DNA from: Desmodus rotundus | Taxonomy: Eukaryota; Chordata; Mammalia; Chiroptera; Phyllostomidae | Length of the DNA stretch: 64,000 bases | Assembly (NCBI RefSeq): GCF_022682495.2 | Contig: NC_071399.1 | Span: 57,404,873-57,468,872 of the forward strand | Direction of reading: 5' to 3' | Shown here: piece by piece, positions 24,189-35,984 of the stretch | Numbering within the stretch: position 1 is the stretch's first letter | How the letters are laid out: each line of letters begins with the position of its first letter | Position numbers and translations under genes: made by a program | The notes under the pieces: generated by a model | Told to the model about the DNA's origin: nothing | The model's database searches: none | The model's input: only the letters and a program-made list of their open reading frames with translations

Positions 24189-25365
24189 TTAAATAAGTCC
24201 TTTTACCATCTCATACAATTATGGTTTGGTGATGATGAACCCTTTTAGTTTTCTCTTGTCTGGGAAGCTCTTTATCTGACTTTTAATTCTAAATGAGAGT
24301 TTTGCTGGGTACAGAAATCTTGACCATAGATCCCTGCTTTCCATGACTTTGAATACCATATTTTACCATATATAATGCACACCCATGTTTTTGGCCTGAA
24401 CTTTCAGGAAAATTTTTTTTTCATTTTAAGTCTTTAATTCATTTTTATTTAATTATATTTAGATCCTCATTTTTTTTTTATAAATGAATTTGGCATTTAT
24501 TTTTGAACACATGGATATTGTTATTGCTTTCTAGGGTTAGTTACACTTTTAACATATAAGCATAAAAATAATTAAAAACATTTACATAGATATGGAATTA
24601 GTACTACCCATGTATAATGTGCATCCTTATTTTCTCAAAAATTTGGGCACAGGAGTGCATTATACATGACAAAATATGGTATTTCTTGCTAATCCCTTCT
24701 AACCTGCAAAATTTGTTTTGAGAAATCAGCTAACAGTCTTATAGGAATTCCCCAGTAAGTAATGAACTGCTTTTTTCTTGCTGCTTTTAAGATTCTCTCT
24801 TTGTCTTTAACCTTTGACATTTTAATTATGATGTATTTTGGAGTGGGCCTCTTTGTGTCCATCTTGTTTGGGACTCTCTGTGTTTCCTGGACTTGCCTGT
24901 CTATTTCCTTCACCAAATTGGGGATTTTTTTTTCACTATTTTTTTTTCAAGTAGATTTCCAATTTCTTGTTCTTTCTGTTTTCCTTCTGGAACCCCTATC
25001 ATGCAAATGTTGGACTGCTTGAAGTTGTCCCACAGGCTGCTTACACTATCCTCATTTTTTTGGATTTTTTTTTTTTTCTTCTTGTTGCTCCAATTAGTTG
25101 TTTTTTGCTTCCTTATGTTCCAAATCATTGATTTGGTTCTCGACTTCATCCACTCTACTCTTGTTTCCCTGTAAGTTGTTCTTTATTTCAATTAGTATAT
25201 CTTTCATTTCTGATTTGATCTTTTTTATGCTGTTGATGTCTTCACTAAGTTCCTTGAGCATTCTTATAACCAGTGTTTTAAACTCTGCATCTGACAGATT
25301 GCTTATCTCCCTTTTATTTGATTTAGTTTTTTTTTTTTTAATGGAGTTTTGATCTGTTCTTTCAT
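24189..25365 (-). pseudogene. L1/HAL1 ORF1, copy D, broken and interrupted
   Basis: Read from an ATG at 25363-25365 (MKEQIKT). Surviving pieces include 24689-24916 with IIIKMSKVKDKERILKAARK and PIRLLADFSKQILQVRRD, equivalent to the RRM/C-terminal blocks of copy A. The transposon separates this from the last part, which ends near 24189. Poly(T) expansions (24925-24950, 25064-25078, 25327-25339) and frameshifts break the rest. Confidence 0.75.
24354..24681. mobile_element. 324-bp non-autonomous DNA transposon with TA duplication
   Basis: Terminal inverted repeats of about 27 bp with few mismatches: CCATATTTTACCATATATAA (24356 on) and, at the other end, the complement of CCATATTTTGTCATGTATAA (ending 24679). 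TA occurs on both sides (24354-24355, 24680-24681). Removing the element and one TA restores gactttgaaTAtttcttgct. This aligns with the uninterrupted copy A (gacttcaaatacttctttcc, 11041 on). TA target use suggests Tc1/mariner-type. No transposase inside. Confidence 0.85.
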
Positions 25366-25703
25366 TTGGTCTCTGTTTCTTTGTGTCCTCATTTTGGCAG
25401 CTTCCCTGTGTTTGTTTCTATGTATTAGGTAGAGGTGTTATGAGTCTCTGTGTTGGTAGCATGGCCTAATGTAGTAGGTGGCCTGTTGGGTCCAATGGTA
25501 CAATGCCCCTATCACCAAAGCTGGGTAATCAAGGTACACCCATTGTGTGGGTTGAGTACACACTCCTCTTGTAGTTCAGCATTTATTGCTGTTGGTAAGT
25601 CAATAGGAGGGATTTACCCATCCAGTCAGCTAGAGAGACCTATCATTGAAACAAAGACAAATCACTGAGGCAATGACCAACCTAAAAGAATAGTCTGGAA
25701 GCT

Positions 25704-26230
25704 TGTGTTTATCTCAACAATTGTTGATGGTAGAATGGGCTTGGGTTTGGAAGAATGGTGAGGCAGACTTTATTCAAGAGGTCTTGCAGTAGGGGTGATA
25801 GATCGGGCTCAACTCTGAATAAAACAAGGAAAACAAGGAAAAGTGAGAATCTATAGGCAAAGAGTAAGGTAGAAAATTACTAAGAGTACACATCAGGGCT
25901 AATGGAAAAATCTGGCTGAGTCAACCAAAGAGAATTCTTGCTGAGGTAGGCCAGGGTGATTAGACATCACCTAGGGGATGGTGGGGGTTGAATAACAAAA
26001 TCATATATAAAGCATGACAAAATATTCATGATGACAGATTCTGGTTAAACCGACTTAGCTGGATCCTTGTTGGAGCTGGGTGGTTGAAAGACATGAGACT
26101 CTGTCCCTCTCAAGGATGGGGCCTAGTAGAGTTCAGAAGAGACTTGCTAGAGTTTGGTTAGGGAGAGAATCTTTGTCTGGGGAAATAAAGGAGGTAGTAA
26201 GAAATAATATGATTCTGGGGTTAGTTCAAT
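25704..26230 (-). mobile_element. ERV-type solo LTR (approximate ends)
   Basis: On the minus strand the sequence reads ...TGAATAAAGTCTGCCTCACC ATTCTTCC...GAGATAAACACA. That is a poly(A) signal just before an R/U5-like region ending in CA, as in gammaretrovirus-like LTRs. The 5' end (TG) is taken near 26228 without a confirmed target duplication. No internal viral genes adjoin it. Confidence 0.55.
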
Positions 26231-26366
26231 GCTGTATTCCATAGGATTATTTTTTTAAATGAATCACAGGAAATAAAAGATAGGAGCCATGTTCCCAAGA
26301 TTTTCTGTCCAAGTAATTAGAAGTATGCAGTTGCCATTTACTGTGAGCTTGGCTACTTCAGCATAA

Positions 26367-26390
26367 GATGATGATGATGATGATGATGAT
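26367..26390. repeat. (GAT)n microsatellite
   Basis: Eight tandem gat units, uninterrupted. Confidence 0.95.
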
Positions 26391-26467
26391 ATAGTGACTT
26401 TCTGTATTTGGAAAATTCATTTGAAAAATCAAAAACATTTCAATGATATTTAAAATAATGTGGGAAA

Positions 26468-26636
26468 GAAGGGAAAGGGTCCTCAATGAACATGTATAAA
26501 GGACCCATAGACAAAGGCAAATGGGGGTAGGATTGAGGGTGGGAAGTGGGTGTGGTTGGGGTGGGGGAAAGTGGTGGTGGGAAAATGGAGATAACTGTAT
26601 TTGAATATTAATAATAAATAAATAAATAAATAAAAT
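26468..26636 (+). mobile_element. 5'-truncated L1 3' end
   Basis: Contains aaaggacccatagacaaagg, a G-rich tract (ggttggggtgggggaaagtg), gagataactgtatttgaata and an (aaat)n tail. Same 3' end as at 43240-43385. Confidence 0.8.
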
Positions 26637-26639
26637 TAT

Positions 26640-29600
26640 CAATAAGGTGTTTTAAATGTTGAAATAAGGTAAAGAAGTTGTTATATCCTCATTGATACAT
26701 CTGATCTCAAGGTTATGGATGGTATTTTCAACTGCCTTTCTCCTTTATTTTGTTTCCTGTGCTTTCAGGCAGTACCACAGAATACTTTATCTAGTAGGCT
26801 ATTCCAAATTTTCATTCCCGAGTTTTCTGTTTCTGCCTGTGTGAGATGGCTGTTATATTCCATTACATGGTACTACTGGATGTAGTTATACTAGATGGTC
26901 CCAGGGATTGCTATGGCTTTATCCCTACCCCTTCCTACTTGTTAAGAGGCTCTATTTTTTTCCTTTAGAATAAAGGTTAATTATTACATTAAGTAATTCA
27001 TTTTTGTTGTTTTTATCTACAGAATGTGTTGCTTAAAATGACTTCTAGTACTGAGAAAACCATGTAATATTACCTCATGTATAACATTTCTAAATAGATT
27101 GTATAATCTTTCTTTCATATAAAACCAGGGAATATGCATAATCTTGGATCCTAGGAAGTATACCATGCATTCTCAAGTAGGTCAGATATGTGATAGTAAG
27201 ATTTATACCTTGCGTTTCTATCCATCTTGATTCATGTATTCTGGTTAGGAGGAAAAATTGTGCTCTAAATTAGTAAATTGCTATTGTTTAGGATAAGAAA
27301 TAAAGCTTGCAAACTGTGGTCACCTGGTTGGAATTTTAAATATGATTTTAGTATTAATTCCAATATGTTCTATGGCAGCTGCTTCAGAAAAATGAAGTAC
27401 GTGTTAAGATCAGTGAATTCCATAAGCAATAGTATACAACCTTATATTTTTAACTATAAAATCATTTTTTGTCATAAGCATTATTGTGAGTTAGATCATT
27501 ATATCAAATAACACATTTAGTAAGTTGGCTTAAAGTCATGCTAACTAAAATATGGTAAGTTACATATGATAATTAAAAATAAATAATGGCCTTTTTCCAT
27601 GATGAAAAATACTTATTGTAAAAAATGTATTTCCACCATACTAACTGCTTGCCTTAAAGGGTATGGTGACACATAGGATTGGTTCATGTCACCGGCAAAT
27701 TATACATCTACTAGCATTGTTGATCAGATCAGTATTGATAAGGTGAAGTCAATGCTGGGCTATGAATAATGTTTGCTCTTGGTACCACTATCCCTTGGTC
27801 CATGTAACCCTTGGGTGGGAATTAAATTCCACAGGGTCAAAGGCTAATTGACATCCACAGGCTTCACCACAGCTGCAGCTTTGTTGAGCATTCACACAGG
27901 ACAAATTTTTCACACTATTGGAACATACGAAGCGCACCATTTACTTAACTGTTCCCTGAAGCTCATTATTAGAACTACAATATTATTCTTGCCAACTCAC
28001 TTAAAATATATTCAAATCATTAGTCCTAAATGGTAGAGACACTTACCTGTAGTCATCTTTTCTTTCTAATAAGTGTAGCAGTGACATAAATCATTAATAT
28101 CTCCAGCCTAAGAGGATTTTCCTTCTCTACTATCATCTCACTTGAGCTTTAATATCAAAATAATTCATTCCTTGATGGTGATAGAAAATTTAATAGGTCT
28201 GTTTTTAAAATAAACTTAATAATGTTTTCTGCATAAGTTGTATATATTTAATGCTCATAAAGCTGATAGTATAAATTTGGGGAAGATTAGTAGGGCAGGT
28301 TTTTTAGGCTAATGAGCTCTATGCTCATACAATGTATCTGTGCCTTCAGAGCTTGTTTGGACCTGGTCCCATCTTGAAGCTTAATAATGAATATTGCTGG
28401 GTATGCCTGTCTTTAAGGATCATATAATAACAAGCTACGTTAGACATTCAAGTGGATATGATTGATTATCTGGAGCCTTCAGAGTAAAGCATTCAATTTC
28501 TATCAGTGTCTAAAAAAGCTAAGAGTGACGTTTTTAAAAGATCCACATCCTCACCCCCTGCAACAGGTCATTAGCTCTAAATCTCTAAATAAATCTACTT
28601 TGGAGTTCCTGTAAGAGTTTCTTACAGATTTAAAGAGACTTCTACTCTTCCATATCATATCTAATTGTGAACGTCAGGCTCTTCCATATTCCATGGCGCC
28701 ATTTATATTTTAATTGTCTTTGAATGGTGTCCTTGGAGTTGTACAGTGAATGGAACTATGTAGCATGAATATCGTGTCTGTTGTTTCAAAACGGTCAAGT
28801 AGTGGAGATGAGAATGCCACAGTCTGGAACAAATTGAAAACCTTCACCTTTTCTAGATCACACAAATAGGTTTCCCAATACACAATTCTGGGTGGCACAC
28901 TGAGATGGCATGTATGTTGTCTTCAGATTCCTAAAGTGTGTGATCAGTATGGTGTATATTTTGCAATAATAAAGGATGTTGAGGGTAGCAGTTGGTACTT
29001 TACCTTGGAGAATTTATTACAATATATCCAAAGGTCATTAGACCACCAATACTACTTTCAAATAGGCCAGCTTATTTTTGTTTGTTTGTTTTATTAACTC
29101 ATAACTTAGAATATTTGATTCATGTAGAATGCCTATTGATTCCAGCTTTCCAAGTACATCAAAATGTAATTGGCAGTGTGATATCCTATGGTATGACAAA
29201 ATGGCCACAGCCCCAGTGGACTAAACCGTGGGCCAAATCAGCGAGTTAACATATTGTGCTGAGTATATACTTATGACACAGACAGGTGAAAATACTCAGT
29301 TTCCAATAGTCTGTGCTTATGAGGATAGGCACAAAAGGACATTCAAGATCAATATTTACATACCAGTCAAGGGGTGTATACAGTTTCACAGTAAAAGTAG
29401 ATATTTACATTAATAGGTAGAATTGAATTAAATTTATTATCCTTACATATAGCTTAATATATTTCTAAAAATATATCTCATCTGTGTTTGTTTAGCCAAA
29501 CAGAAGGATTTCATGAGGATAATATAGGAATTACTACCTTTCTTTGTTTGTTTTGTTTTCTAAAACTCAGCAATAATAATGTTTATGATAACCCCGGGAA

Positions 29601-29995
29601 TATGTTGTTGCTGTTGGCTTACTATTTTGGAAAGAGAGTGAAGTTCCGGTATGTTTCACTAGGATCTTTCTAATATAAATGCTAGTATTTGTGGGTAATT
29701 ATTTCAACCATAAATTCAGAAGCTGGAGATTAATAGCCCACCATGCCAATTTATGTATCAGGTAAACATTCCTATAATTTTTCTGTCACCAGTAGGTAAC
29801 AGAGTTGTCCAGTACCACGAAAAATTGATATTAACTTCAACCAGTCTTCAGTCCAATCAGTTTCCCAAAATTTGGCTATTTCCCTACCAGCAATGAATAA
29901 TGATCTTGATGAATGATTGCAGGTAAATATCAGTAGTAATAGCAAAAATAGAGTACATATTTGAATGTTATTTGTCAATATCACCTTCCATTATT
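26640..29995. other. No recognised feature
   Basis: Mixed-composition sequence. Short ORFs (27278-27511, 28992-29249 and others) show no recognisable motif. The region 27630-29260 has a slightly gene- or ERV-internal look (less AT-rich, e.g. 27780-27960), but I found no frame or boundary to support it. Confidence 0.4.
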
Positions 29996-29996
29996 T

Positions 29997-30252
29997 TAAT
30001 TATAGTCGCCTTTTTATTGTTGTTCAAGTACAGTTGTCTCCATTTTCATCCCACCATGGCCCCACATACCACCTCCCACCCTTGAACCTACCCCCTTTGG
30101 CTTTGTCTATGTGTTCTTTACACATGTTCCTTGATGGACCTTGCCTTATTTATCCCGCATTATCCCTCTCCCCACTCCCCTATGGTTACTGTCAGTTTGT
30201 TCTTTATTTCAATGTTTCTGGTTATATTTTGCTTGTAATTATAGTCACTTTT
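29997..30252 (-). mobile_element. 5'-truncated L1 3'UTR with imperfect TSD
   Basis: Antisense L1 3' end: ttgttgttcaagtacagttg, tctccattttcatcccacc. Bracketed by taattatagtcgcctttt (from 29997) and taattatagtcacttttaa (from 30236), a target duplication with two differences. Confidence 0.85.
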
Positions 30253-30975
30253 AAGTTTATTAAGTAACTCAGGTATAATAACTGAAAGTAGGTATAGAAG
30301 CAATTCTTAAATACTCCAATGCTTTGCTAAATCTAGTATATTTTTTGGTTATTAGTAAGAAGGAGAAAACTTTGGAAAGATATTATCCACAGCCTTAAGA
30401 ATTCCATGGTGAATTTGCCACTTTCAAAACATTTCTGTTTATAAAATTAATCTGATTATTTCTCTGGTCCCATTTCTGTAATATCCACTTTGTATCTGGG
30501 AATACATTTCAAATGTTTCACCATCCTCTACCAACGAGTTTATCCCCAGGAAAAAATGCCACTCTTGGAATTTTTGCAGAAGTACGTACTCTCCTCATAA
30601 AGATATTCCCCATATTTTGGTGAAGTCAAAGTTTTTAAACCTTAGTTTGGATAATAAGATATTGCACATAGCAAGTACATCCCCAACTCCTTCTCTTTTA
30701 TTCTCTAAATATTCAAAGGAATTTTTATGTTTTCCACTTAGGTAAGCTTGAATGACCTTTGAATCAGGATTTTAGTAACTGTCCAAACAAATTATTGTGT
30801 CTATGCAAGCTAGCACAGTGGACCCAGAATAACTATCAGAGCATCCAAATTATAAATTAAACTTTACCTAAAATTATGTTACTCTTTTTTTATTTGTACT
30901 ATACACTTAAAATACATTATCTCATATATTTTTTCCAATTTTGTATATGCATCTGCAAATATATATATATATATA

Positions 30976-31637
30976 TGAGGTCTGTCTGGAAAAAGTCCAG
31001 CCATTATAAATATAATGAGAATGGTTTGTGCAACATCAATGTAACCTGGCAGCCAAGGAGAGTGGACTGGAATGTGCATGCGTGAACAAGGACAACTTCG
31101 CTGTATTAATCAATGGGAGTGGTAGATGCCATTAAGTAACCATGTATACTGTGTGGCCATCACATTCAAAATGACTGAGCTAGTAGGGCTACAGATATGC
31201 ATCCAATTTTGCATTAATCTTGAACATTCCTCTGTGGAAACTATTCAGATGATTCAAAGGTCACAGCTGGTGACTGGCAGCTTCATTATGACAATGTACC
31301 CACTCATACATCATATCTTATGTAGTTTTTTTATGAAATATCAAATCACCCAGGTGACTCAGCCCTCCTGTAGCCCAGATCTGACACCCTGTGACATCTG
31401 GCTTTTCCCAAAGCTAAAATCACCTTTGAAAGGAAAGAGATTTTAGACTGTCGATGAGATTCAGGAAAATATGCTGGGGCAGCTGATGGTGATTGGGAGA
31501 ATTATGTGAGGTCCCAAGGTGCTTACTTTGAAGGGGACTGAGGCTTCATTGTCCTGTGTACAATGTTTCTTGTGTCTTCTTCTATAATTGACTCTATTTT
31601 TCATATTACATAGCTGGATACCTTCTGGCCAGATGAT
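30976..31637 (+). mobile_element. Internally deleted mariner element
   Basis: The left terminus gaggtctgtctggaaaaagt, ccagccatt pairs with the inverted right terminus agctggataccttctggcca (31613-31632, complement). About 660 bp against the usual 1.3 kb. AT repeats adjoin the left end, so the TA duplication cannot be proved. The centre holds a transposase remnant. Confidence 0.8.
31126..31560 (+). pseudogene. Mariner transposase remnant
   Basis: The 106-codon frame (31126-31446) starts with unrelated residues. It contains QITQVTQPSCSPDLTPCDIW then LFPKLKSPLKGKRF, the conserved mariner block around the third catalytic Asp (the family's SPDLAPCDFFLFPKLK). A second frame gives DWQLHYDNVPTHTS, matching the (W..H.DNA..H) block with the second catalytic Asp. 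Frameshifts separate them, and the middle of the DNA-binding part is deleted. Inactive. Confidence 0.85.
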
Positions 31638-31754
31638 TGATACATATAATCTGTATAAAATCCTGTATATGTTTCTGATTACAAGCTTTTTTCCTCCTGC
31701 TTATATATGTAACTTTATACATCTTCTGGGATATGTGTTTAGTTATAGGTCTCT

Positions 31755-31942
31755 AATAGACAGGGGGAGGTTAAGAATAGGAAACAGAGAAGCCAGAGCA
31801 CTTATATGTATGACTCATGGACATGAACTAAGGGGGAGGAATGCTAGTGGGGAGGGGGGAGTAGGGTGGAGGGGATTAAAGAGGGGGAAATGGAAAACTG
31901 TAATAGCATAATCAATAAAATATACTTAAAAACAAAAAGACA
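31755..31942 (+). mobile_element. 5'-truncated HAL1-type 3' end
   Basis: Contains cttatatgtatgactcatgg, acatgaactaagggggagga, ggaaaactgtaatagcataa and tcaataaaatatacttaaaa. This matches the tail of copy C (54738-54870) and the complement of copy B (49920-50010). Confidence 0.85.
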
Positions 31943-31949
31943 TAATACC

Positions 31950-32830
31950 AATTTTCCTCAAAATCTTCCAAAATATTGAAGAGGAAGAAATTCTTCTAAA
32001 CTTGTTTTATAAGACCAACATTCTTCCGACAGAAGAGCCGACGATACCACAAGAAATCTAGGAACCAATATCTTTGATGACTATGTATGAAAAATCACCT
32101 CCAAAATACTAGCAAACGAAATTCATACACAATAAAAAGAATCATGCATCACCAACAAGTGGGATTCATCCCTAGGTTGCAAGGATGGTTTTGCATATGC
32201 AAATCAAACCACATTAACATAACAAAGTTTAAAATCTTATGATTATTTCAATAGTTGCAAGAAAAGCATTTGACAAACTTCAGCATCATTTTATGATAAA
32301 AATACTTACCAGGTTAGGAAAAGAAGGATATTCCCTCAATATGAAAAGGCCATTATTTAATAGCCCATACCTAATACTATACTCAATAGTGAAAAACTGA
32401 AAGCTTTTCTGATTATGTTCAGAAAGTTGTCCACTCCTGCCACTTTTACTTAACATGGTACTAGAAGTCTGAGCTAGAGAAATTAAGTGAGGAAGAGAAA
32501 TAACATGTATCCAAATGGGAAAAGAAGAAGTAAAATTATGTCTGTTTGCAGAAGACATAATTCTATACATAAAATTATATTTTTAAACATAAGAATTCCA
32601 TAAAAAATACTGATGAAATTAGTAAGTGAATTCAGCACTGTTATAGGATATGAAATCAATATAAGAATGAGTTACATTTATAGATGCTAATTATAAATGA
32701 TGATAAAAGGAAATTAAGAAAACAATCCCATTTACAATAGTATCATTAAAATATTCCCAATTACAATAACATCAGAAACAATATAATATTTAACCAAGGA
32801 GGCATAGAGACTTGTATACTGAACTGTTTA
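31950..32830 (+). mobile_element. Old L1 ORF2 reverse-transcriptase fragment
   Basis: Sense reading gives RT-domain landmarks: caagtgggattcatcccta (Q-V-G-F-I-P block) at 32156-32174, then about 370 bp later ctgtttgcagaagacataat, the FADD-type catalytic motif (L-F-A-E-D). Many frameshifts. Endpoints approximate; no tail. Confidence 0.85.
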
Positions 32831-32879
32831 AATTCATTCAGTTCTCTCATCTCATGGATAGAGATATTTGACCTTGCCT

Positions 32880-33400
32880 TTTTGCTAAGGTCTATACTGG
32901 TGACCTTTCTAGTTTCACATAAAATAAGCATTAATACATTGATCTCAGAAGCAGAAACCTGTATGTATATGTGATTATTTGGTATCTGAGATCTGTGGGG
33001 ACAGTTATACCCACATGAGTATTCGTTTTGCTACCATTGATTCAGATATTTTTTAAAAGATTTTATTTATTTATTTTTAGAGAGACGAAGGGAGAAAGAA
33101 AGAGAAGAAGAGGAACAGCAATAGGTGGTTGCCTCTAATGCACCCCAGGAATGTGCCCTGACTGGGAGTCAAACCAGCGATCCTTTGGCTCATAGGCCAG
33201 CCCTCAATCCACTGAGCCACATCAGTGAGGGCTGATTCAGATACCTTAGCTGATGGTTGCTCTTCCTTTGAGTCAAGGGTGTCACTTCCATTCAGATTCA
33301 TTTTGTTTTCTAATCTCTCCATTCCTATTTATTTGTATTTTTAAATAAGATTTTTATTTCTGGGACATTCTTCACCTTGCCCCTTTCACTGTGAAGCCAA
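32880..33400 (-). pseudogene. Possible processed-pseudogene fragment, unidentified, split by a VES SINE
   Basis: The minus frame from 33322 reads MERLENKMNLNGSDTLDSKE then EQPSAKVSES up to the SINE junction. Removing the SINE and one TSD continues it as INGSKTNTHVGITVPTDLRY. The Ser/Asp/Glu-rich sequence looks protein-like rather than random, but I do not recognise it. It could also be a chance frame. Confidence 0.3.
33038..33243 (-). mobile_element. VES SINE with 11-bp TSD
   Basis: Antisense copy: T-rich tail with (ttta)n at 33060-33075, then ctgactgggagtcaaaccag and the tRNA-like head ccactgagccacatcagtga. TSD tgattcagata at 33038-33048 and 33233-33243. Confidence 0.95.
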
Positions 33401-33451
33401 CTTGGACTGGGAAAGGCCCTTCAAGTCACCTTAAAATGCCTATCTGGAGTC

Positions 33452-33690
33452 CTGGCTGGTATGATTCAGTTGGTTGGAATGTTGTCCCATAAAACCAAAA
33501 GGTCACAGGTTCAATTGCTACTCAGAGCAAATGCCTAGGTTGTGGGTTTGGTCCCTAGTTGGGACGCTTAACTGATTGATGTTTCTCTCTCATATCGATG
33601 TTTTTCTCCCTCTCTCTACCTTCCTTCCCCTCTCTTTATAAGTGTCAAAATGCCATCCACTGAGGATTAAAAATAAAAGGCTCACCTGGG
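33452..33690 (+). mobile_element. VES SINE, diverged
   Basis: tcctggctggtatgattcag, ggtcacaggttcaattgcta, gattgatgtttctctctcat and an A-rich tail. A diverged subtype with a longer CT-rich tract than its neighbours. Confidence 0.85.
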
Positions 33691-34073
33691 GCAGTGAGCT
33701 AGAGACCTGATAGTTTGTAAAATGAACCTCCTGGCTTATTCCTTTGTTGCTCATTCCCCAAGTACAAGGATCCCCACCTGGACACTCTGTTCCCCCATTT
33801 TCCCTGCTCTTTCTGTTTCAAAGGCAGACTGAGTCCAGTATGTATTAGCTAAATATCACTTGTTACCGTCACAGCTCAATATGGCTTATGGCTTTTGTGA
33901 AGTTTTCTCTAATGCATTCAAGTGTCGACCTGACTTTCTACAGCAGGACTGGCCCCCCCTTTTTTTTTTCTTTTTCACTGTTGTTCACATAGGCCCTTCT
34001 TACTGTATTTTAAATATTTTGAGATTTATTTTAAAATAAATATTCAACTTACCCTATGTTTCAAATTGGCTAA

Positions 34074-34305
34074 AATTAATTTTGTGCCCTAGCTGGTGTG
34101 GCTCAGTGGATTGAGCACTGGCCTGTGAACCAAAGGGTTGCTAGTTTGATTCCCAGTCAGGGCACATGTCTGGGTTGTGGGCCAGGTCCCCATTTGGGGG
34201 TATGGAAGAGGCAACCACCCACTATTGTTTCTCTCCCTTTCTTTCTCCTTCCCTTCCCCTCTCACTAAAAATAAATAAAGACAAATCTAAAAGAATTAAT
34301 TTTGT
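34074..34305 (+). mobile_element. VES SINE with 12-bp TSD
   Basis: ccctagctggtgtggctcag (A box TGGCTCAGTGG), gtttgattcccagtcagggc (B-box region), CT-rich tract and aaaaataaataaag tail. TSD aattaattttgt at 34074-34085 and 34294-34305. Closest to the consensus of the six copies. Confidence 0.95.
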
Positions 34306-35980
34306 AACTATTAATAAAGTTACTCTGTGTTTTTAGTCTTCCAAGAGTAAGTCTCATGCCATTTCGTGTGGTATCCTCCACTCACCACAGTCAGAGGACA
34401 GAGTGGAGACTCAGGGCAGGGTGGGTCAGGATGATGTCCCTTTCTATTAAATTGTTGGAGAGCCACTCACTGTCTTTCCTACAACAAATATTTATACACC
34501 AAGTTCGGTTTACACTTACCGTGTTAGTGAGGATGTGGAGGAGATCTGCACCCACCAACGCTCATAACCTAGTGATGATACAGGGACCTTAAGAAGTTTC
34601 ATGTCTATAGCTTTGGTCTTTGCTGAGAATGAAAGTTGCATTCTAAACTTCTTAAGCCTCATTTCAGAAAGAAAATAATTTGGAATTCCCACACTCCCTC
34701 CCTCTCAGTCCTCTCCAACTAATCTGTTCACAGGACTCATCAGCAAAAGATTTACTGCAATCTTTTGGCACTAAAGATCCTCAGGTAAATTCAGATACCT
34801 CACTTATCAGGCTGATGTCTTAAATATTCAGTTAAACCTAAGCTCTGGCAAACTGAAGACCCCTTAAACGCTCCATGTGAATGACTGACCTTTGGATTTT
34901 TCCCTTTGGGCAATGCGCAAAACAGGAGCAGGACAAGAGTTTGAATATAAAATGGCTTCCTTATTAGTTAATAAAATAATCTATTTTACTCATAGTATTT
35001 GTAGTATACATAACATTTTAGGAACTTATATACAGTGAGTCTTTCTTCCTTTAGAAGGAGGTATTCAGCTCTTGAGCACGGTAAAATTTGGCTGTATCCT
35101 GAGGTCACTGTGAATTTGCTGATATTCTTACACCTTAGCTGAGTGATTTTAAAGTTTTCTAAATCTCGTATGGCTCTTGTATTAGTGTACCTAGTAGGTT
35201 ACATGTAGAGGTACAATGTATATATACAGCTAAATTTCCACCAATTTTATTACTAAGGCCAGTCCATTCCAGGGAATTTATCTTTTATATCCTTCCTTTT
35301 CACATTTTGGATATTTCAGTGCCTATCCCACTCAGTTCTAGTGTTTCAGTTTCCCATATCCAGATTATTCTTGCAGCACTTCTGTACTATTTTTAACCAA
35401 TAATATTGTAACATCATATAATATACAGTTTACAAAAGCAAGAATAACTAACGTGTGCAAGAGGAAAAGTACAGTATATATACGCTCATGCAAATACTGT
35501 ATTCATTGACAAGAATAAGAAATGCTATGGCCATGTTCCTTCTTGGTGTGTATTTTACTGTATGGGGCTGCTGTGACTGATATAATTGAATATGTGTTAA
35601 TTTAAAAGTACAGATGTTTTGCATTTAATTTATATCAAGAGTAGAAAGCTTGAGAGATGATTTTTTTTAAAAACATCTTCCATTATTAAAAAATCAGTTG
35701 TTTTCTATATATAAACAACAAGAAGGATATGTGATGGAATAAATAATAGAGCTTATAATTACATATAAAATATCATATGTGAAATAATAAATTTAATGTA
35801 TATGTTCAGTTACTCTCATAAATTCATAAAATAAGAAATAAATTACAGAAGACACAAATCATGAAAGGCTATATCACATTTGTAGATCAGATATTTTAAA
35901 AATATAATCTCCATATTCATCTATACTTTCCATGAGATTTTAATATACAAGTTTTAGCAAGTTGTTTGAAAAGATGTAAT
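34306..35980. other. No recognised feature
   Basis: Non-repetitive by eye. The 78-codon ORF at 34356-34592 has no recognisable motif. Confidence 0.45.
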
Positions 35981-35984
35981 TACT

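Larger units (their letters stand above)
23853..25690 (-). mobile_element. Older HAL1-type element, copy D
   Basis: On the minus strand: 5'UTR (about 25366-25690), ORF1 (about 24189-25365, broken), then directly the L1-like 3'UTR and tail (23853-24188). No ORF2. More diverged than copies A-C, with a different 5'UTR (ccaatggtacaatgcccctatc). A DNA transposon interrupts ORF1 at 24356-24679. No target duplication seen. Confidence 0.75.

Noticed and set aside
28710..29249. Short frames with a WD-repeat-like phrase (SSSGDENATVWN) on the plus strand
   Set aside because: Only one short stretch, followed by stops; no neighbouring repeats to support a WD-protein pseudogene.
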